Assembly: GCA_050291465.1 (NCBI GenBank) | Contig: JBNKJV010000003.1 | Span: 124,001-188,000 of the forward strand | From: CBFDBF01 sp050291465 | GTDB lineage: Bacteria > Pseudomonadota > Gammaproteobacteria > Chromatiales > Chromatiaceae | Direction: 5' to 3' | DNA: 64,000 bases | In this document: piece after piece, positions 48,511 through 57,113 of the stretch | Numbering within the stretch: the first letter of the stretch is position 1 | How the letters are laid out: the number at the start of each line of letters is the position of its first letter | Program-made: the position numbers and the translations under genes | Notes under the pieces: model-generated | The model's input: only the letters and a program-made list of their open reading frames with translations | Databases searched by the model: none | What the model was told of the DNA's origin: nothing

Positions 48511-50036
48511 GCCTCACCTCCCAGTGCCGCCCGTACCTGCTCCCGATCACAAAAGCGCAATCGCTGATCTCCCACCAGTTGATAATCTTCATGTCCCTTG
48601 CCGCATATCAGGACCAGATCCCCGGCATCCCCCTCCGCTATCGCCTCGCGGATCGCAGTCGCCCGATCACGCTCTACGGCGGCACGCTGCGGCTGGTCCA
48701 TACCGGCCAGGATGTCGGCCACGATACGCTCACCGTCCTCTGTCCGCGGATTGTCGTCGGTAACGATCACCCGGTCCGCATGGCGTTCGGCGATACCGCC
48801 CATCTGCGGTCGCTTGCCCCGGTCCCGGTCACCGCCGCAACCAAAGACACAGATCAGTCGGCCGGTGACGTGTTCCCGTGCCGCGCGTAAGGCCTGTTCC
48901 AGGGCGTCCGGGGTATGGGCGTAATCCACCACCACCAGGGGCTGACGGCCGCCACCGAAGCGTTCCATACGGCCGGCTACCGTCTGCAGCATCGCCAGCC
49001 GTTGCAACGCCTCCTCGAGGGGGATACCCCGGAACAGCAGGACCGCGAGCACCGACATCAGGTTGCTGACATTGAAACGGCCGAGCAAGGGGGAGTGAAG
49101 CAAACCGTCACCACGGCTGGTCTGCAGCCGGATCTGCATACCATCGGCATCCGCTTTCACCTCCAGGGCCCAGATCCAGCCGTCCAGCCGATCCGGAAGC
49201 AGTTCCGGCCGCTGCAGGCCGTAACCAACCGCCGGCACCCCGGCAGGCAGGCGGTCCAGGATTTCATAGCCGAAGGGATCATCGAGATTGATAACCGCGC
49301 AGCGCAGCCCCGGCATGCGGAACAGCCGCAGCTTGGAGGCGCCGTACTCCTCCATGGAACCGTGGTAATCGAGGTGATCGCGGCTCAGGTTGGTAAACAC
49401 CGCCACATCAAAATGGATGGCGTCCACCCGCCCCTGGTCTAGGGCGTGGGAAGAAACCTCCATAGCCACCGCCTCCGCTCCCTTAGCACTCAGATCGCAA
49501 AGGATGGATTGCAGATCCACAGGGTCGGGGGTGGTGTGTTTTCCCGGCTCCAGATCTCCGGGAAAACCGTTGCCCAGGGTGCCCACAACGCCGCAGCGAC
49601 CCGGATCGGAGAGGACTTGTGCCAGAAATTGAGTGGAACTGGTCTTGCCGTTGGTACCGGTATACCCGATCACGCTCATGGTCCTGGACGGGTGTCCGAA
49701 AAAACGGCTGGCGATTCGGCTGGCATTGCGCCGTAACCCCGGCACCGGCAGCAGCGGGACGGCGGTCCCTTCGGCCTCCCGCTTCACCCGGGTTTCGCTC
49801 CAGTCGCCGTTCGGCTCCCAGGCCACCGCCGCGGCACCGTTCCGCAGCGCCTGAGGCAGATACTCCAGGCCGTGAGCACTCCCTCCGGCGCAGGCGAGGA
49901 ACAGGGAACCCTGCTGCACCTGCCGGCTGTCCAGGGTCAGGCCGGCTATCTCCCGATCCATCTCCGGAGTCACCGTCACCAGTCCGTCGAGCAGTTGCGA
50001 CACCGCCCGTACAAGGGTTGTCTCCGGCGACGGCAT
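48507..50036 (-). CDS. murE: UDP-MurNAc-L-Ala-D-Glu:meso-diaminopimelate ligase
   Basis: 509 residues from the ATG; a GTG directly before it is an equally possible start and both follow a GGAGG. The N-terminal domain has LTLDSRQVQQGSLFLACAGG, the ATP site is VIGYTGTNGKTSSTQFLAQV, and the C-terminal region has VVDYAHTPDALEQAL and the meso-DAP signature DNPRTEDGERIVADI (DNPR motif). The DNPR motif indicates diaminopimelate rather than lysine, as expected of a Gram-negative wall. The carbamylated lysine region is normal. Confidence 0.97.
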   Translation of the reverse strand: MPSPETTLVRAVSQLLDGLVTVTPEMDREIAGLTLDSRQVQQGSLFLACAGGSAHGLEYLPQALRNGAAAVAWEPNGDWSETRVKREAEGTAVPLLPVPGLRRNASRIASRFFGHPSRTMSVIGYTGTNGKTSSTQFLAQVLSDPGRCGVVGTLGNGFPGDLEPGKHTTPDPVDLQSILCDLSAKGAEAVAMEVSSHALDQGRVDAIHFDVAVFTNLSRDHLDYHGSMEEYGASKLRLFRMPGLRCAVINLDDPFGYEILDRLPAGVPAVGYGLQRPELLPDRLDGWIWALEVKADADGMQIRLQTSRGDGLLHSPLLGRFNVSNLMSVLAVLLFRGIPLEEALQRLAMLQTVAGRMERFGGGRQPLVVVDYAHTPDALEQALRAAREHVTGRLICVFGCGGDRDRGKRPQMGGIAERHADRVIVTDDNPRTEDGERIVADILAGMDQPQRAAVERDRATAIREAIAEGDAGDLVLICGKGHEDYQLVGDQRLRFCDREQVRAALGGEA

Positions 50037-51802
50037 CACGGCTTGCCTCCGATCCCCGCCAGCCGCAGTTCCTCCGGCGGCAGATCATCGGGGGGAATAT
50101 TCAGGATTCGCAGCGCACCGGCCATCACTCTGGAAAAGACCGGGGCGGCCACTTCGCCACCGTAGTATTTCTGCCCCCGCGGCTCATCGATCACTACCAC
50201 CATCACCAGACGCGGATCGCTGGCCGGTGCGATACCGGCAAAAATGGCCTGGAATTTATCCTCCGCATATCCGCCGCTGACGGTCTTTTTCACCGTCCCG
50301 GTCTTACCGGCGACACGGTAACCTTTAATGGCCGCCAGGGGGGCGGTACCGTCCCGGGAAACCACGGCCTCCAGCATGGCGCGAATGGTGCGGGCGGTCT
50401 TGACGCTCATCACCCGTTCCCCTTCAGGGACCTGGTCCACGCGCAACAGGGAAAGGGGACGGCGTATACCGTCGGCGGCCAGTACGGAATAGGCCCGCGC
50501 CAGTTGCAGGGGCGTGACGGAGAGACCGTAACCGAAGGAGAGGGTGGCCTGTTCGATCTTGGACCAGTGACCGGCGCTGTCGATATAACCCGGAACCTCT
50601 CCGGGGAAACCGCTATCCGACGCCGAGCCGAAACCGAGTTCCAGCAGGTGGTGCAGCATCTCTTCCTGGGAAAGCTCCAACGCGATCTTGCTTACCCCCA
50701 CGTTGCTGGACTTTTTAATTATGGTGGCCACGTCGACGACACCCAGGTTGTGACTGTCCCGGACCACCGCATCCCCGAAACGCAACTCCCCGGGGGTGGT
50801 ATCGATCTTGGTCCAGCGCCCGACACGCCCCAGCTCCATGGCTGCGGTAACGGCGAAGGGTTTCATGGTCGAGCCCGGTTCAAACACATCGGTCATGGCG
50901 CGGTTACGCAGGGATCCGCCGCGACGCTCGGAGGAGTCGTTGGGGTTGTAGGAGGGCTGATTCACCATCGCCAGCACCTCACCGCTGCGCGCGTCGAGGA
51001 TCACCGCGGAGGCGGAACGGGCGCGGTTGCGTTGCACCGCCCCCTTCAGTTCGCGGTAGGCAAGGAACTGCAGCCGCCAGTCGAGGCTCAGATTCAGGGT
51101 GCGTCCGGCCTGGGGTGGACGGATACTCTCCACCGTATCCACCGCCCTTCTTTTCCCGTCCTGCACCACACGTTTGCTGCCCGGGACGGCATCCAACCAT
51201 TCATCAAAGGCGAGCTCTATCCCCTCCTGACCCTGGTCATTGATATCGGTAAACCCGACCACATGGCTGAAGACCTCACCGCTGGGGTAGAAACGCTGAT
51301 ATTCCCGCTGCAGTCCGACGCCCTCGATATCCAGATCATGCACCAGCTGTTTTACCTTCTCCGCCAGGTCAGGATTGACCCGCCGTGTCAGATAGACGAA
51401 GGAGCGGCTCTGCCGCTTTGCCAGATACTGCTGCAGCTCCCCGGGATCACGTTCGAGCACCCCGGCCAGTGCCAAAAGCTGCCGCTGATCCGGCTTGAAT
51501 CGCCGCGGGTTCGCCCAGATCGAACTCACCGGGGTACTGATCGCCAGGGGCTCACCCCTGCGGTCCAGAATCATGCCGCGATGGGCCGACACCTCCACCA
51601 CCCGCAGATAGCGGTTCTTTCCCTCCCGCTGCAGAAAGTCGGTCTCGAAGATCTGCTGGTCCACCGCCCTCCACACCAGCGCCAGGGCAAAGGCCCAAAG
51701 CAGCGCCAGCAGGCTCCAGCGCCTGGCCCGAAAACTGGGCAAAGCGGCTTGCTCCTGGCGAACCAGCTTCTCGGCACGTTTTTGTCTGGATACCACTGCC
51801 AT
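50036..51802 (-). CDS. ftsI: Septal peptidoglycan transpeptidase FtsI (PBP3)
   Basis: 588 residues from the ATG at MAVVSRQKRAEK, which has an AGG about 8 nt upstream; a TTG two codons earlier is possible. One N-terminal membrane helix (SLLALLWAFALALVWRAV) is followed by the dimerisation domain (RGMILDRRGEPLAIS) and the transpeptidase domain. The active-site serine is in EPGSTMKPF (SxxK), the second motif is KSSNVG (SxN) and the third is KTGTV. It cross-links septal peptidoglycan with FtsW. Confidence 0.96.
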   Translation of the reverse strand: MAVVSRQKRAEKLVRQEQAALPSFRARRWSLLALLWAFALALVWRAVDQQIFETDFLQREGKNRYLRVVEVSAHRGMILDRRGEPLAISTPVSSIWANPRRFKPDQRQLLALAGVLERDPGELQQYLAKRQSRSFVYLTRRVNPDLAEKVKQLVHDLDIEGVGLQREYQRFYPSGEVFSHVVGFTDINDQGQEGIELAFDEWLDAVPGSKRVVQDGKRRAVDTVESIRPPQAGRTLNLSLDWRLQFLAYRELKGAVQRNRARSASAVILDARSGEVLAMVNQPSYNPNDSSERRGGSLRNRAMTDVFEPGSTMKPFAVTAAMELGRVGRWTKIDTTPGELRFGDAVVRDSHNLGVVDVATIIKKSSNVGVSKIALELSQEEMLHHLLELGFGSASDSGFPGEVPGYIDSAGHWSKIEQATLSFGYGLSVTPLQLARAYSVLAADGIRRPLSLLRVDQVPEGERVMSVKTARTIRAMLEAVVSRDGTAPLAAIKGYRVAGKTGTVKKTVSGGYAEDKFQAIFAGIAPASDPRLVMVVVIDEPRGQKYYGGEVAAPVFSRVMAGALRILNIPPDDLPPEELRLAGIGGKP

Positions 51803-51804
51803 AT

Positions 51805-52077
51805 TCAAGGCCTGATCACCACTACTTCATCGGTTGACGGAATACGCATGCCCAGCCGTTTGCGGGCGATGCGCTCCACCCGGCCGTGCGTAGCCCAGGT
51901 GCTCTGTTCCAACTGCAGCCGACCCCACTCCACTTCCGCCGCGTCCCGTTCACTGCGCAACCGCTCCAGTTCCACGAACTGTCTGCGCGAGGCGTATTTC
52001 GCATACACCACGGCTGTGGCCGAGGCCAGCAACAGCAACAGCAACAGTGACGTCAATACAAAGCGTCCGCGCTTCAT
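51805..52077 (-). CDS. ftsL: Cell division protein FtsL
   Basis: A 90-residue bitopic protein. A short basic head MKRGRF is followed by one membrane helix (VLTSLLLLLLLASATAVVYA) and a periplasmic coiled coil (FVELERLRSERDAAEVEWGR) with the FtsL-like tail RIARKRLGMRIPSTDEVVVI. It forms the FtsQLB complex. It overlaps rsmH by 4 bp. Confidence 0.93.
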   Translation of the reverse strand: MKRGRFVLTSLLLLLLLASATAVVYAKYASRRQFVELERLRSERDAAEVEWGRLQLEQSTWATHGRVERIARKRLGMRIPSTDEVVVIRP

Positions 52078-53009
52078 GCCGTTCGCTCCGCTACCCGCAT
52101 GACGGCACTGCGTGCCCTGGGATTCAGGCTCACCTCCTCAGCGGAAGGGTGCTGCGCCCTGCCGATCGATTTCAATTCAGGCCGCATCATCTCCACGGTA
52201 ACCGGCAGCCCCGGAGGGAAATCGTCCCCGCGCGAATGATCGCGGATAAAGCGCTTTACGATCCGGTCCTCCAGAGAGTGAAAACTGATCACCACCAAGC
52301 GTCCCAGCGGGGCCAATACCCGCAGGGATTGATCCAGCACCAGGCGCAGATCCTCCAGCTCACGATTGAGGAATATACGTATCGCCTGAAAGGACCGTGT
52401 TGCCGGATGCTTGTCTCTCTCCCGGGTGGGAACGGCGCATTCGATGATCGCGGCCAGTTGTCCGGTGGTAAGGATCGGGTTTTCCTCCCGCGTATCCACG
52501 ACAGCCCTGGCGATGCGTTTGGCAAAACGCTCTTCGCCATACTCTTTCAATACCCGGGAAATCTCCTCCGCCTCGGCCTTATTCAGCCACTCCGCGGCAC
52601 TTGCGCCGGTACTGACATCCATGCGCATATCCAGTGGACCGTCCCTTAAAAAACTGAAGCCGCGGTCAGCGGCATCCAACTGCGGTGACGAAACCCCGAG
52701 GTCCAGCAACAGGCCGTCGACCTTTCCCATCAGACCGCGTTTCTGCGCAATCTGCTCAAGCATGGCGAATGAGCCCTGTTCAATAGCGAAACGACCATCT
52801 CCACAGAAATTCCTGTTGGCATACGCAACCGCGTCCGGATCCTTGTCAAACGCCAGCAGACGTCCGCCGGCTTCCAAACGCCCCAGAATCGCTCCACTGT
52901 GCCCACCCCGTCCGAAGGTTCCATCCACATAAATACCGGTGGGAGAAATATTCAGTGCTTCAAGTGCCTCTTTAAACAGTACCGGCAGATGATCAGGCGC
53001 GCCGTCCAT
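52074..53009 (-). CDS. rsmH: 16S rRNA (cytosine-1402-N4) methyltransferase
   Basis: A 311-residue SAM-dependent methyltransferase (MraW). It starts HLPVLFKEALEALNISPTGIYVDGTFGRGGHS in two runs, with the SAM loop DGTFGRGGHS. It continues with GLLLDLGVSSPQLD, GPLDMRMD and VVISFHSLEDRIVKRFI. It modifies the ribosomal P site. It lies 3 bp behind mraZ. Confidence 0.97.
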   Translation of the reverse strand: MDGAPDHLPVLFKEALEALNISPTGIYVDGTFGRGGHSGAILGRLEAGGRLLAFDKDPDAVAYANRNFCGDGRFAIEQGSFAMLEQIAQKRGLMGKVDGLLLDLGVSSPQLDAADRGFSFLRDGPLDMRMDVSTGASAAEWLNKAEAEEISRVLKEYGEERFAKRIARAVVDTREENPILTTGQLAAIIECAVPTRERDKHPATRSFQAIRIFLNRELEDLRLVLDQSLRVLAPLGRLVVISFHSLEDRIVKRFIRDHSRGDDFPPGLPVTVEMMRPELKSIGRAQHPSAEEVSLNPRARSAVMRVAERTA

Positions 53010-53012
53010 CGG

Positions 53013-53471
53013 TCAGATAGATAACGTCTCCAGATCCGCTGGAAGATTCATCTGCTCCAGATCGGTTTCCTGCAGCCAGGTCTCCCTCTGCTCATTCCAG
53101 AGTTCCTCATCCCATAGCTCGAAGCGGTCGCCCTGACCGATCAATACGGCATGTTTATTCATGCCGGCAAACTCCCTGAGCGGCGGCGGCAGCAACAGCC
53201 GACCCTGCCCGTCCATTTCCACATCGGTGGCATGCCCTACCAGCAACCGCTGCAGACGACGGGCTTCCTTATTAAATGAAGGGAGTTTCATCAGGGTGCG
53301 CTCTTTCTCCTGCCAGACCGGTGCCGGATAGATCAGCAGACAACGGTCGTTGGGATCGATGGTGACCACCAATTGGGAGGCACAGCGCTCTTCCAGCTGC
53401 CCGCGATAGCGCGTGGGCACTGCCAGTCGCCCTTTGGCATCCAGATTGACCCGGTTGACACCTCGAAACAA
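53013..53471 (-). CDS. mraZ: Transcriptional regulator MraZ, TTG start
   Basis: 152 residues with two SpoVT-AbrB-type halves. The N terminus FRGVNRVNLDAKGRLAVPTR is the canonical MraZ start; the second half has DVEMDGQGRLLLPPPLREFA. The start codon is TTG: no ATG fits the conserved N terminus, and a strong AAGGGGGGAG Shine-Dalgarno stands at the correct distance. MraZ represses the dcw promoter by binding TGGGA repeats, which lie just upstream here, so autoregulation is expected. Confidence 0.95.
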   Translation of the reverse strand: MFRGVNRVNLDAKGRLAVPTRYRGQLEERCASQLVVTIDPNDRCLLIYPAPVWQEKERTLMKLPSFNKEARRLQRLLVGHATDVEMDGQGRLLLPPPLREFAGMNKHAVLIGQGDRFELWDEELWNEQRETWLQETDLEQMNLPADLETLSI

Positions 53472-53496
53472 AGCGGACTCCCCCCTTGGATAGTTA

Positions 53497-53521
53497 TCCC
53501 ATTAAATCCCACTTTTTCCCA
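53497..53521 (-). promoter_or_regulatory. MraZ operator, three TGGGA boxes
   Basis: Three direct TGGGA repeats on the minus strand at exact 10-bp periodicity (TGGGA-N5-TGGGA-N5-TGGGA). They lie between the -10 box and the mraZ Shine-Dalgarno, where a bound MraZ would block transcription. This agrees with published MraZ sites in E. coli and Mycoplasma. Confidence 0.88.
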
Positions 53522-53530
53522 CTTATTTGC

Positions 53531-53560
53531 ATAATAGGTGCCGTTTTTCCTTCTTGTCAA
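53531..53560 (-). promoter_or_regulatory. Sigma-70 promoter of the dcw cluster
   Basis: On the minus strand TTGACA (perfect -35), an 18-bp spacer and TATTAT (-10, 5/6). The MraZ boxes begin about 10 bases downstream of the -10. This is the only strong promoter I see for the 16-gene mraZ-ftsZ block, although internal promoters probably exist. Confidence 0.8.
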
Positions 53561-53715
53561 GGAAATCTAGGGGAAAAATCTGTAAAAGTTCCTTTAAAGA
53601 CAGTGGGTTACGGCATGAACCTAAGAGGAAACGGCGGCCATAAAATGCATAAAAACAGGCAAATAAAGTCGCTACTTAAAGTAAAGTATTAAGATATTTT
53701 GGGGTCTTTAGAGGT

Positions 53716-53905
53716 TTCACCACGAAGGATCGCAGAGGAGCCGCATGCCGAATTACAAACCTCTGCGTACCTCAGCGTTCTCTGCGGTAAAAAATGACCG
53801 GTTAAACCATCCCGCTGAAGCTGAAGTCGAACCCGCAAACGAACCACTCCTCTTTAATTGAAGTTTTAAGAGAATTTGGGACGGGGCCCCACCGGATAAT
53901 CTAGA
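53716..53905. repeat. Direct repeat unit A near rnpB
   Basis: About 190 bp, starting TTCACCACGAAGGATCGCAG and ending GGATAATCTAGA. It contains an inverted pair (GATCGCAGAGG and CCTCTGCGTACC...CTCTGCGGTAA) and then a unique tail (GACCGGTTAAACCATCCCGC). Nearly identical to unit B. Confidence 0.9.
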
Positions 53906-53955
53906 CGTTGTAGGACAGCCTCGTCAGGCGGGCTGCGCCCGCTGCAAGAAACAGA

Positions 53956-54154
53956 TTCACCGCGGAGGGCGCGGAGGATCGCAGAGGAGCGGCACGCCGA
54001 ATTACCAACCTCTGCGTACCTCAGCGTTCTCTGCGGTAAGAAATGACCGGTTAAACCATCCCGCTGAAGCTGAAGTCGAACCCGCAAACGAACCACTCCT
54101 CTTTAATTGAGATTTTAAGAGAATTTGGGACGGGGCCCCACCGGATAATCTAGA
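53956..54154. repeat. Direct repeat unit B near rnpB
   Basis: About 199 bp, nearly identical to unit A, with a slightly longer GGAGG-type head (TTCACCGCGGAGGGCGCGGA) and the same CTAGA end. A 50-bp insert with a GCGGGC-TGC-GCCCGC hairpin separates A from B; B and C are adjacent. Confidence 0.9.
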
Positions 54155-54310
54155 TTCACCGCGGAGGGCGCGGAGGACGCGGAGGATCGCAGAGGGGCGG
54201 CACACCGAATTACCAACCTCTGCGTACCTCAGCGTTCTCTGCGGTAAGAAATGACCGGTCAAACCATCCATCCTGCTGAAACCGAACCCACAAACGAGAC
54301 CACTCCGCTT
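54155..54310. repeat. Direct repeat unit C near rnpB, diverged and shortened
   Basis: Starts directly at the end of unit B and shares the head and the CTCTGCGTACCTCAGCG core. It then diverges after GACCGGTCAAACCATCC and lacks the GGGGCCCCACCGGATAAT end. It reaches almost to the 3' end of rnpB. Confidence 0.8.
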
Positions 54311-54337
54311 TGAAGCAGAACATAAGGGAATGGAGGG

Positions 54338-54700
54338 GATGGGAGCCGGCCTGTAAGCCGGGTTCTGTCGAGAATGGCCATTCATCTGGGACATGCGTCA
54401 CCGCATGCCTCAAGCGACCTACCCGGGGACCGTGCGGACCACACGCCGCGGCCGAGACCGCGTGTCCCCCTATTTGGTCTTGCTCCAGGTGGGGTTTACC
54501 CTGCCGCCGCTGTTACCAGCGGCGCGGTGCGCTCTTACCGCACCATTTCACCCTTACCGGCTCCGTAGAGCTTAGGCGGTGTATTTTCTGCGGCACTTTC
54601 CGTAGGCTTTCGCCTCCCAGGCGTTACCTGGCACCCTGTCCTCCGGAGCCCGGACTTTCCTCTGCCCCGCCGGGGGGCAGCGACCATTCGGCCGACTCCC
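54338..54700 (-). ncRNA. rnpB: RNase P RNA (type A)
   Basis: About 363 nt on the minus strand. The terminal helix P1 is formed by GGGAGTCGGCC at the 5' end and GGCCGGCTCCC at the 3' end (11 pairs). The universally conserved GAGGAAAGTCCGGGC, CAGGGTGCCAGGTAACGCC, GGTAAGGGTGAAA, GGTAACAGCGG, AGACCAAATAGGGGG and CAGAACCCGGCTTA elements occur in the right order, as in E. coli rnpB. The RNA processes tRNA 5' ends with RnpA. No clear terminator follows; the direct repeats begin about 30 bases beyond the 3' end. Confidence 0.96.
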
Positions 54701-54755
54701 GTGAATACCTTAAGCGCCGCAACGAAAAGGTGCAACCTCATTCCCCGATTCCCTA

Positions 54756-54784
54756 TTGCGCAATCCCGGTGACATCCATAGAAT
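54756..54784 (+). promoter_or_regulatory. Possible sigma-70 promoter upstream of argD
   Basis: TTGCGC, 17-bp spacer, TAGAAT. The -10 is 5/6 and the -35 3/6. It points toward argD, and a terminator-like hairpin lies between it and the gene. Confidence 0.5.
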
Positions 54785-54817
54785 TAAAGGTTTTCCCGAC
54801 ATTCAAAGGGAATAGCG

Positions 54818-54857
54818 GGTGGTCCGGACGCGCTGGCGGGACCGCCTTTTTGTTTTT
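54818..54857 (+). terminator. Intrinsic terminator hairpin in the argD leader
   Basis: GGTGGTCC, 13-nt loop, GGACCGCC (8 pairs, one G-U), followed by TTTTTGTTTTT. It reads in the plus direction and ends 19 bases before the argD ATG. No plus-strand gene lies upstream within 19 kb, so it cannot be ending an ordinary gene; a leader attenuator is plausible. Confidence 0.7.
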
Positions 54858-54876
54858 ATAGTCTTTAGGATAAAAC

Positions 54877-56055
54877 ATGCCGGACTCGCTGATGTCTACC
54901 TACAAACGGCTCCCGATACACTTTGCGCGGGGCGAAGGTAGCTGGCTGTGGGATACCACGGGTAAACGCTACCTCGACGCCCTGTCGGGTATCGCCGTGT
55001 GCGGTCTCGGACACGCCCATCCGGCGGTACACGAAGCGGTCTGCCGGCAGGCCGGCACCCTGATCCACACCTCCAACCTGTACGGTATCGAACTGCAGGA
55101 AATCCTCGGGGATACCCTGGTCCGGCTCTCCGGTATGGAACGGGTTTTCTTCGCCAACTCCGGCGCGGAGGCCAATGAGGCGGCCATTAAGATCGCACGC
55201 CTGCACGGACACAGGAACGGTGTCGAGAACCCCACCATCGTGGTTATGGAGAACAGCTTTCACGGCCGCACCCTGGCGACCCTGTCGGCCACCGGCAACC
55301 GCAAGGTGCAGGCGGGTTTTGAACCCCTGGTCAAGGGTTTCGCCCGGGTTCCTTTCGATGACATGGAGAGCCTGCGCGGGGTTGCCAAAACCATGCCGGA
55401 GATCGTCGCGGTCCTGGTGGAGCCGATTCAGGGCGAGGGAGGCATCAACATCCCTGCGGATGATTATCTGAACCGGCTCCGGGATCTTTGCGACGAGCAG
55501 GGATGGCTCCTGATGCTGGACGAGATCCAGTCCGGCATGGGCCGTAGCGGCCGGCTGTTCGCCTTCCAGCACAACGGTATTCTTCCCGACGTGGTTACCG
55601 TGGCCAAGGGTCTGGGCAACGGCGTCCCCATCGGCGCCTGCCTGGCGCGCGGGACGGCGGCGGAGGTACTGGTGCCCGGCACCCATGGTTCAACCTTCGG
55701 CGGCAACCCTCTGGCCTGCGCCGCGGCGAATGCGGTCCTGAAGGTGCTGGAATCGGAACAGCTGCCGGCGCGGGCGCAGACCCTGGGGGACAAACTTCTT
55801 ACCGATTTTGCCGATAGCCTACAGGGGGTCGCCGGTGTCGAGGAAATAAGAGGTCAGGGGCTTCTTATCGGTATCGAGCTGGACCGCAGTTGCGGCGACC
55901 TGGTGCAGATGGCGCTGCAGGACGGGTTGCTCATCAACGTCACCGCCGATCGCGTGGTACGTCTGCTGCCGCCGTTGATCATGAGTGACGCGGAAGCGGA
56001 CGAACTGGTGGCCAAGACCTCGAAACTTATTACGGACTTTCTCGCCCGGGACTGA
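54877..56055 (+). CDS. argD: Acetylornithine aminotransferase
   Basis: A 392-residue class III PLP aminotransferase. It has the NSGAEANEAAIKIAR phosphate-binding site, FHGRTLATLSATG, LVEPIQGEGGI, LLMLDEIQSGMGRSG and the PLP lysine K244 in TVAKGLGNG. It transfers the amino group to N-acetylglutamate semialdehyde in arginine synthesis and may also act in lysine synthesis. argF follows after 4 bp. The ATG has a TAGGA Shine-Dalgarno and lies behind a leader terminator. Confidence 0.95.
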   Translation: MPDSLMSTYKRLPIHFARGEGSWLWDTTGKRYLDALSGIAVCGLGHAHPAVHEAVCRQAGTLIHTSNLYGIELQEILGDTLVRLSGMERVFFANSGAEANEAAIKIARLHGHRNGVENPTIVVMENSFHGRTLATLSATGNRKVQAGFEPLVKGFARVPFDDMESLRGVAKTMPEIVAVLVEPIQGEGGINIPADDYLNRLRDLCDEQGWLLMLDEIQSGMGRSGRLFAFQHNGILPDVVTVAKGLGNGVPIGACLARGTAAEVLVPGTHGSTFGGNPLACAAANAVLKVLESEQLPARAQTLGDKLLTDFADSLQGVAGVEEIRGQGLLIGIELDRSCGDLVQMALQDGLLINVTADRVVRLLPPLIMSDAEADELVAKTSKLITDFLARD

Positions 56056-56059
56056 ATAC

Positions 56060-56977
56060 ATGTCGGAACAGAGAAACCAGCCTCGTCATTTCCTGTCATT
56101 GCTCGACTTTTCCCCGGAGGAGTTGCAGCGGCTGCTTGCGCGGGCCATAGAATTGAAGGAGATGCAGCGGGAAGGAGAACTTTACCAACCTCTGCAGGGC
56201 CGCACCCTGGGAATGATCTTCGAGAAATCCTCCACCCGCACCCGGGTATCCTTTGAGGCCGGCATGGTGCAGCTCGGAGGACATGCCATTTTCCTCTCTC
56301 CGCGGGACACCCAGCTGGGGCGGGGCGAGCCGATCGAAGACAGCGCCCGGGTCCTGTCACGTATGGTGGATTGCGTCATGGTCCGCACCTATGAGCAGGA
56401 AAAGCTGGAGCTGTTTGCCGCCCATTCCCGGGTACCGGTCATCAACGCCCTGACCGACCGCTATCACCCCTGCCAGCTGCTGGCAGACATGCAGACCTAT
56501 ATCGAACACCGCGGAAGCATCGCGGGGCGCAAGGTGGCCTGGGTCGGAGACGGCAACAATATGTGCCACTCCTATATCAACGCCGCGCGCCAGTTCGATT
56601 TTGAACTCCGTATCGCCTGCCCTCAGGGCTACGATCCGGACCCCGCGATCCTGGCCGCCGCCGGAGAGCGCTGCCGCATCGTGCGCGAACCCCGGGACGC
56701 GGTGGAAGGGGTGGACCTGGTGGTCACCGATGTCTGGGCAAGCATGGGACAGGAGGAAGAGCAGGCGCGCAGAACGCAGGCCTTTGCCGACTACCAGGTG
56801 GACGAACAACTGATGGCGCTGGCCGATGGCGAAGCCCTTTTCATGCATTGCCTTCCGGCTCATCGTGGAGAAGAGGTGGCTGGCGCGGTCATAGACAGAC
56901 CCGATAGTGTGGTCTGGGAAGAGGCGGAAAACCGCCTGCATTCACAAAAGGCGCTGCTGGAGATGCTGCTCGTCTGA
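56060..56977 (+). CDS. argF: Ornithine carbamoyltransferase
   Basis: 305 residues forming citrulline from ornithine and carbamoyl phosphate. The carbamoyl-phosphate loop SSTRTRVSFEAG is at about 57-68, followed by TDRYHPCQLLADMQT, the ornithine-binding TDVWASMGQEEE and MHCLPAHRGEEV. The start MSEQRNQPRHFLSL was chosen because it lies just behind the argD stop; an upstream in-frame extension lies inside argD. It forms an operon with argD. Confidence 0.96.
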   Translation: MSEQRNQPRHFLSLLDFSPEELQRLLARAIELKEMQREGELYQPLQGRTLGMIFEKSSTRTRVSFEAGMVQLGGHAIFLSPRDTQLGRGEPIEDSARVLSRMVDCVMVRTYEQEKLELFAAHSRVPVINALTDRYHPCQLLADMQTYIEHRGSIAGRKVAWVGDGNNMCHSYINAARQFDFELRIACPQGYDPDPAILAAAGERCRIVREPRDAVEGVDLVVTDVWASMGQEEEQARRTQAFADYQVDEQLMALADGEALFMHCLPAHRGEEVAGAVIDRPDSVVWEEAENRLHSQKALLEMLLV

Positions 56978-57113
56978 GCAATCCTCTTCCACCCGGAAAC
57001 CGGCAACACGGCTTGTAGTGGGAACCCCCACGCACCCTAAAAGGAAAAAATACCGTCGGGCCGCAGGATGGTTTATGCTCTGAGTATTGGAGAAAACAAG
57101 AAAGAGGTAAACC

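Noticed and set aside
49619..52102. Open frame of 827 codons on the plus strand over murE and ftsI
   Set aside because: It is the reverse-strand shadow of two certain genes with high GC; it lacks any domain and is low in hydrophobic order.
53716..54310. Possible CRISPR array
   Set aside because: Units are about 160-200 bp, nearly the whole unit is repeated, and there are no regular spacers or cas genes.
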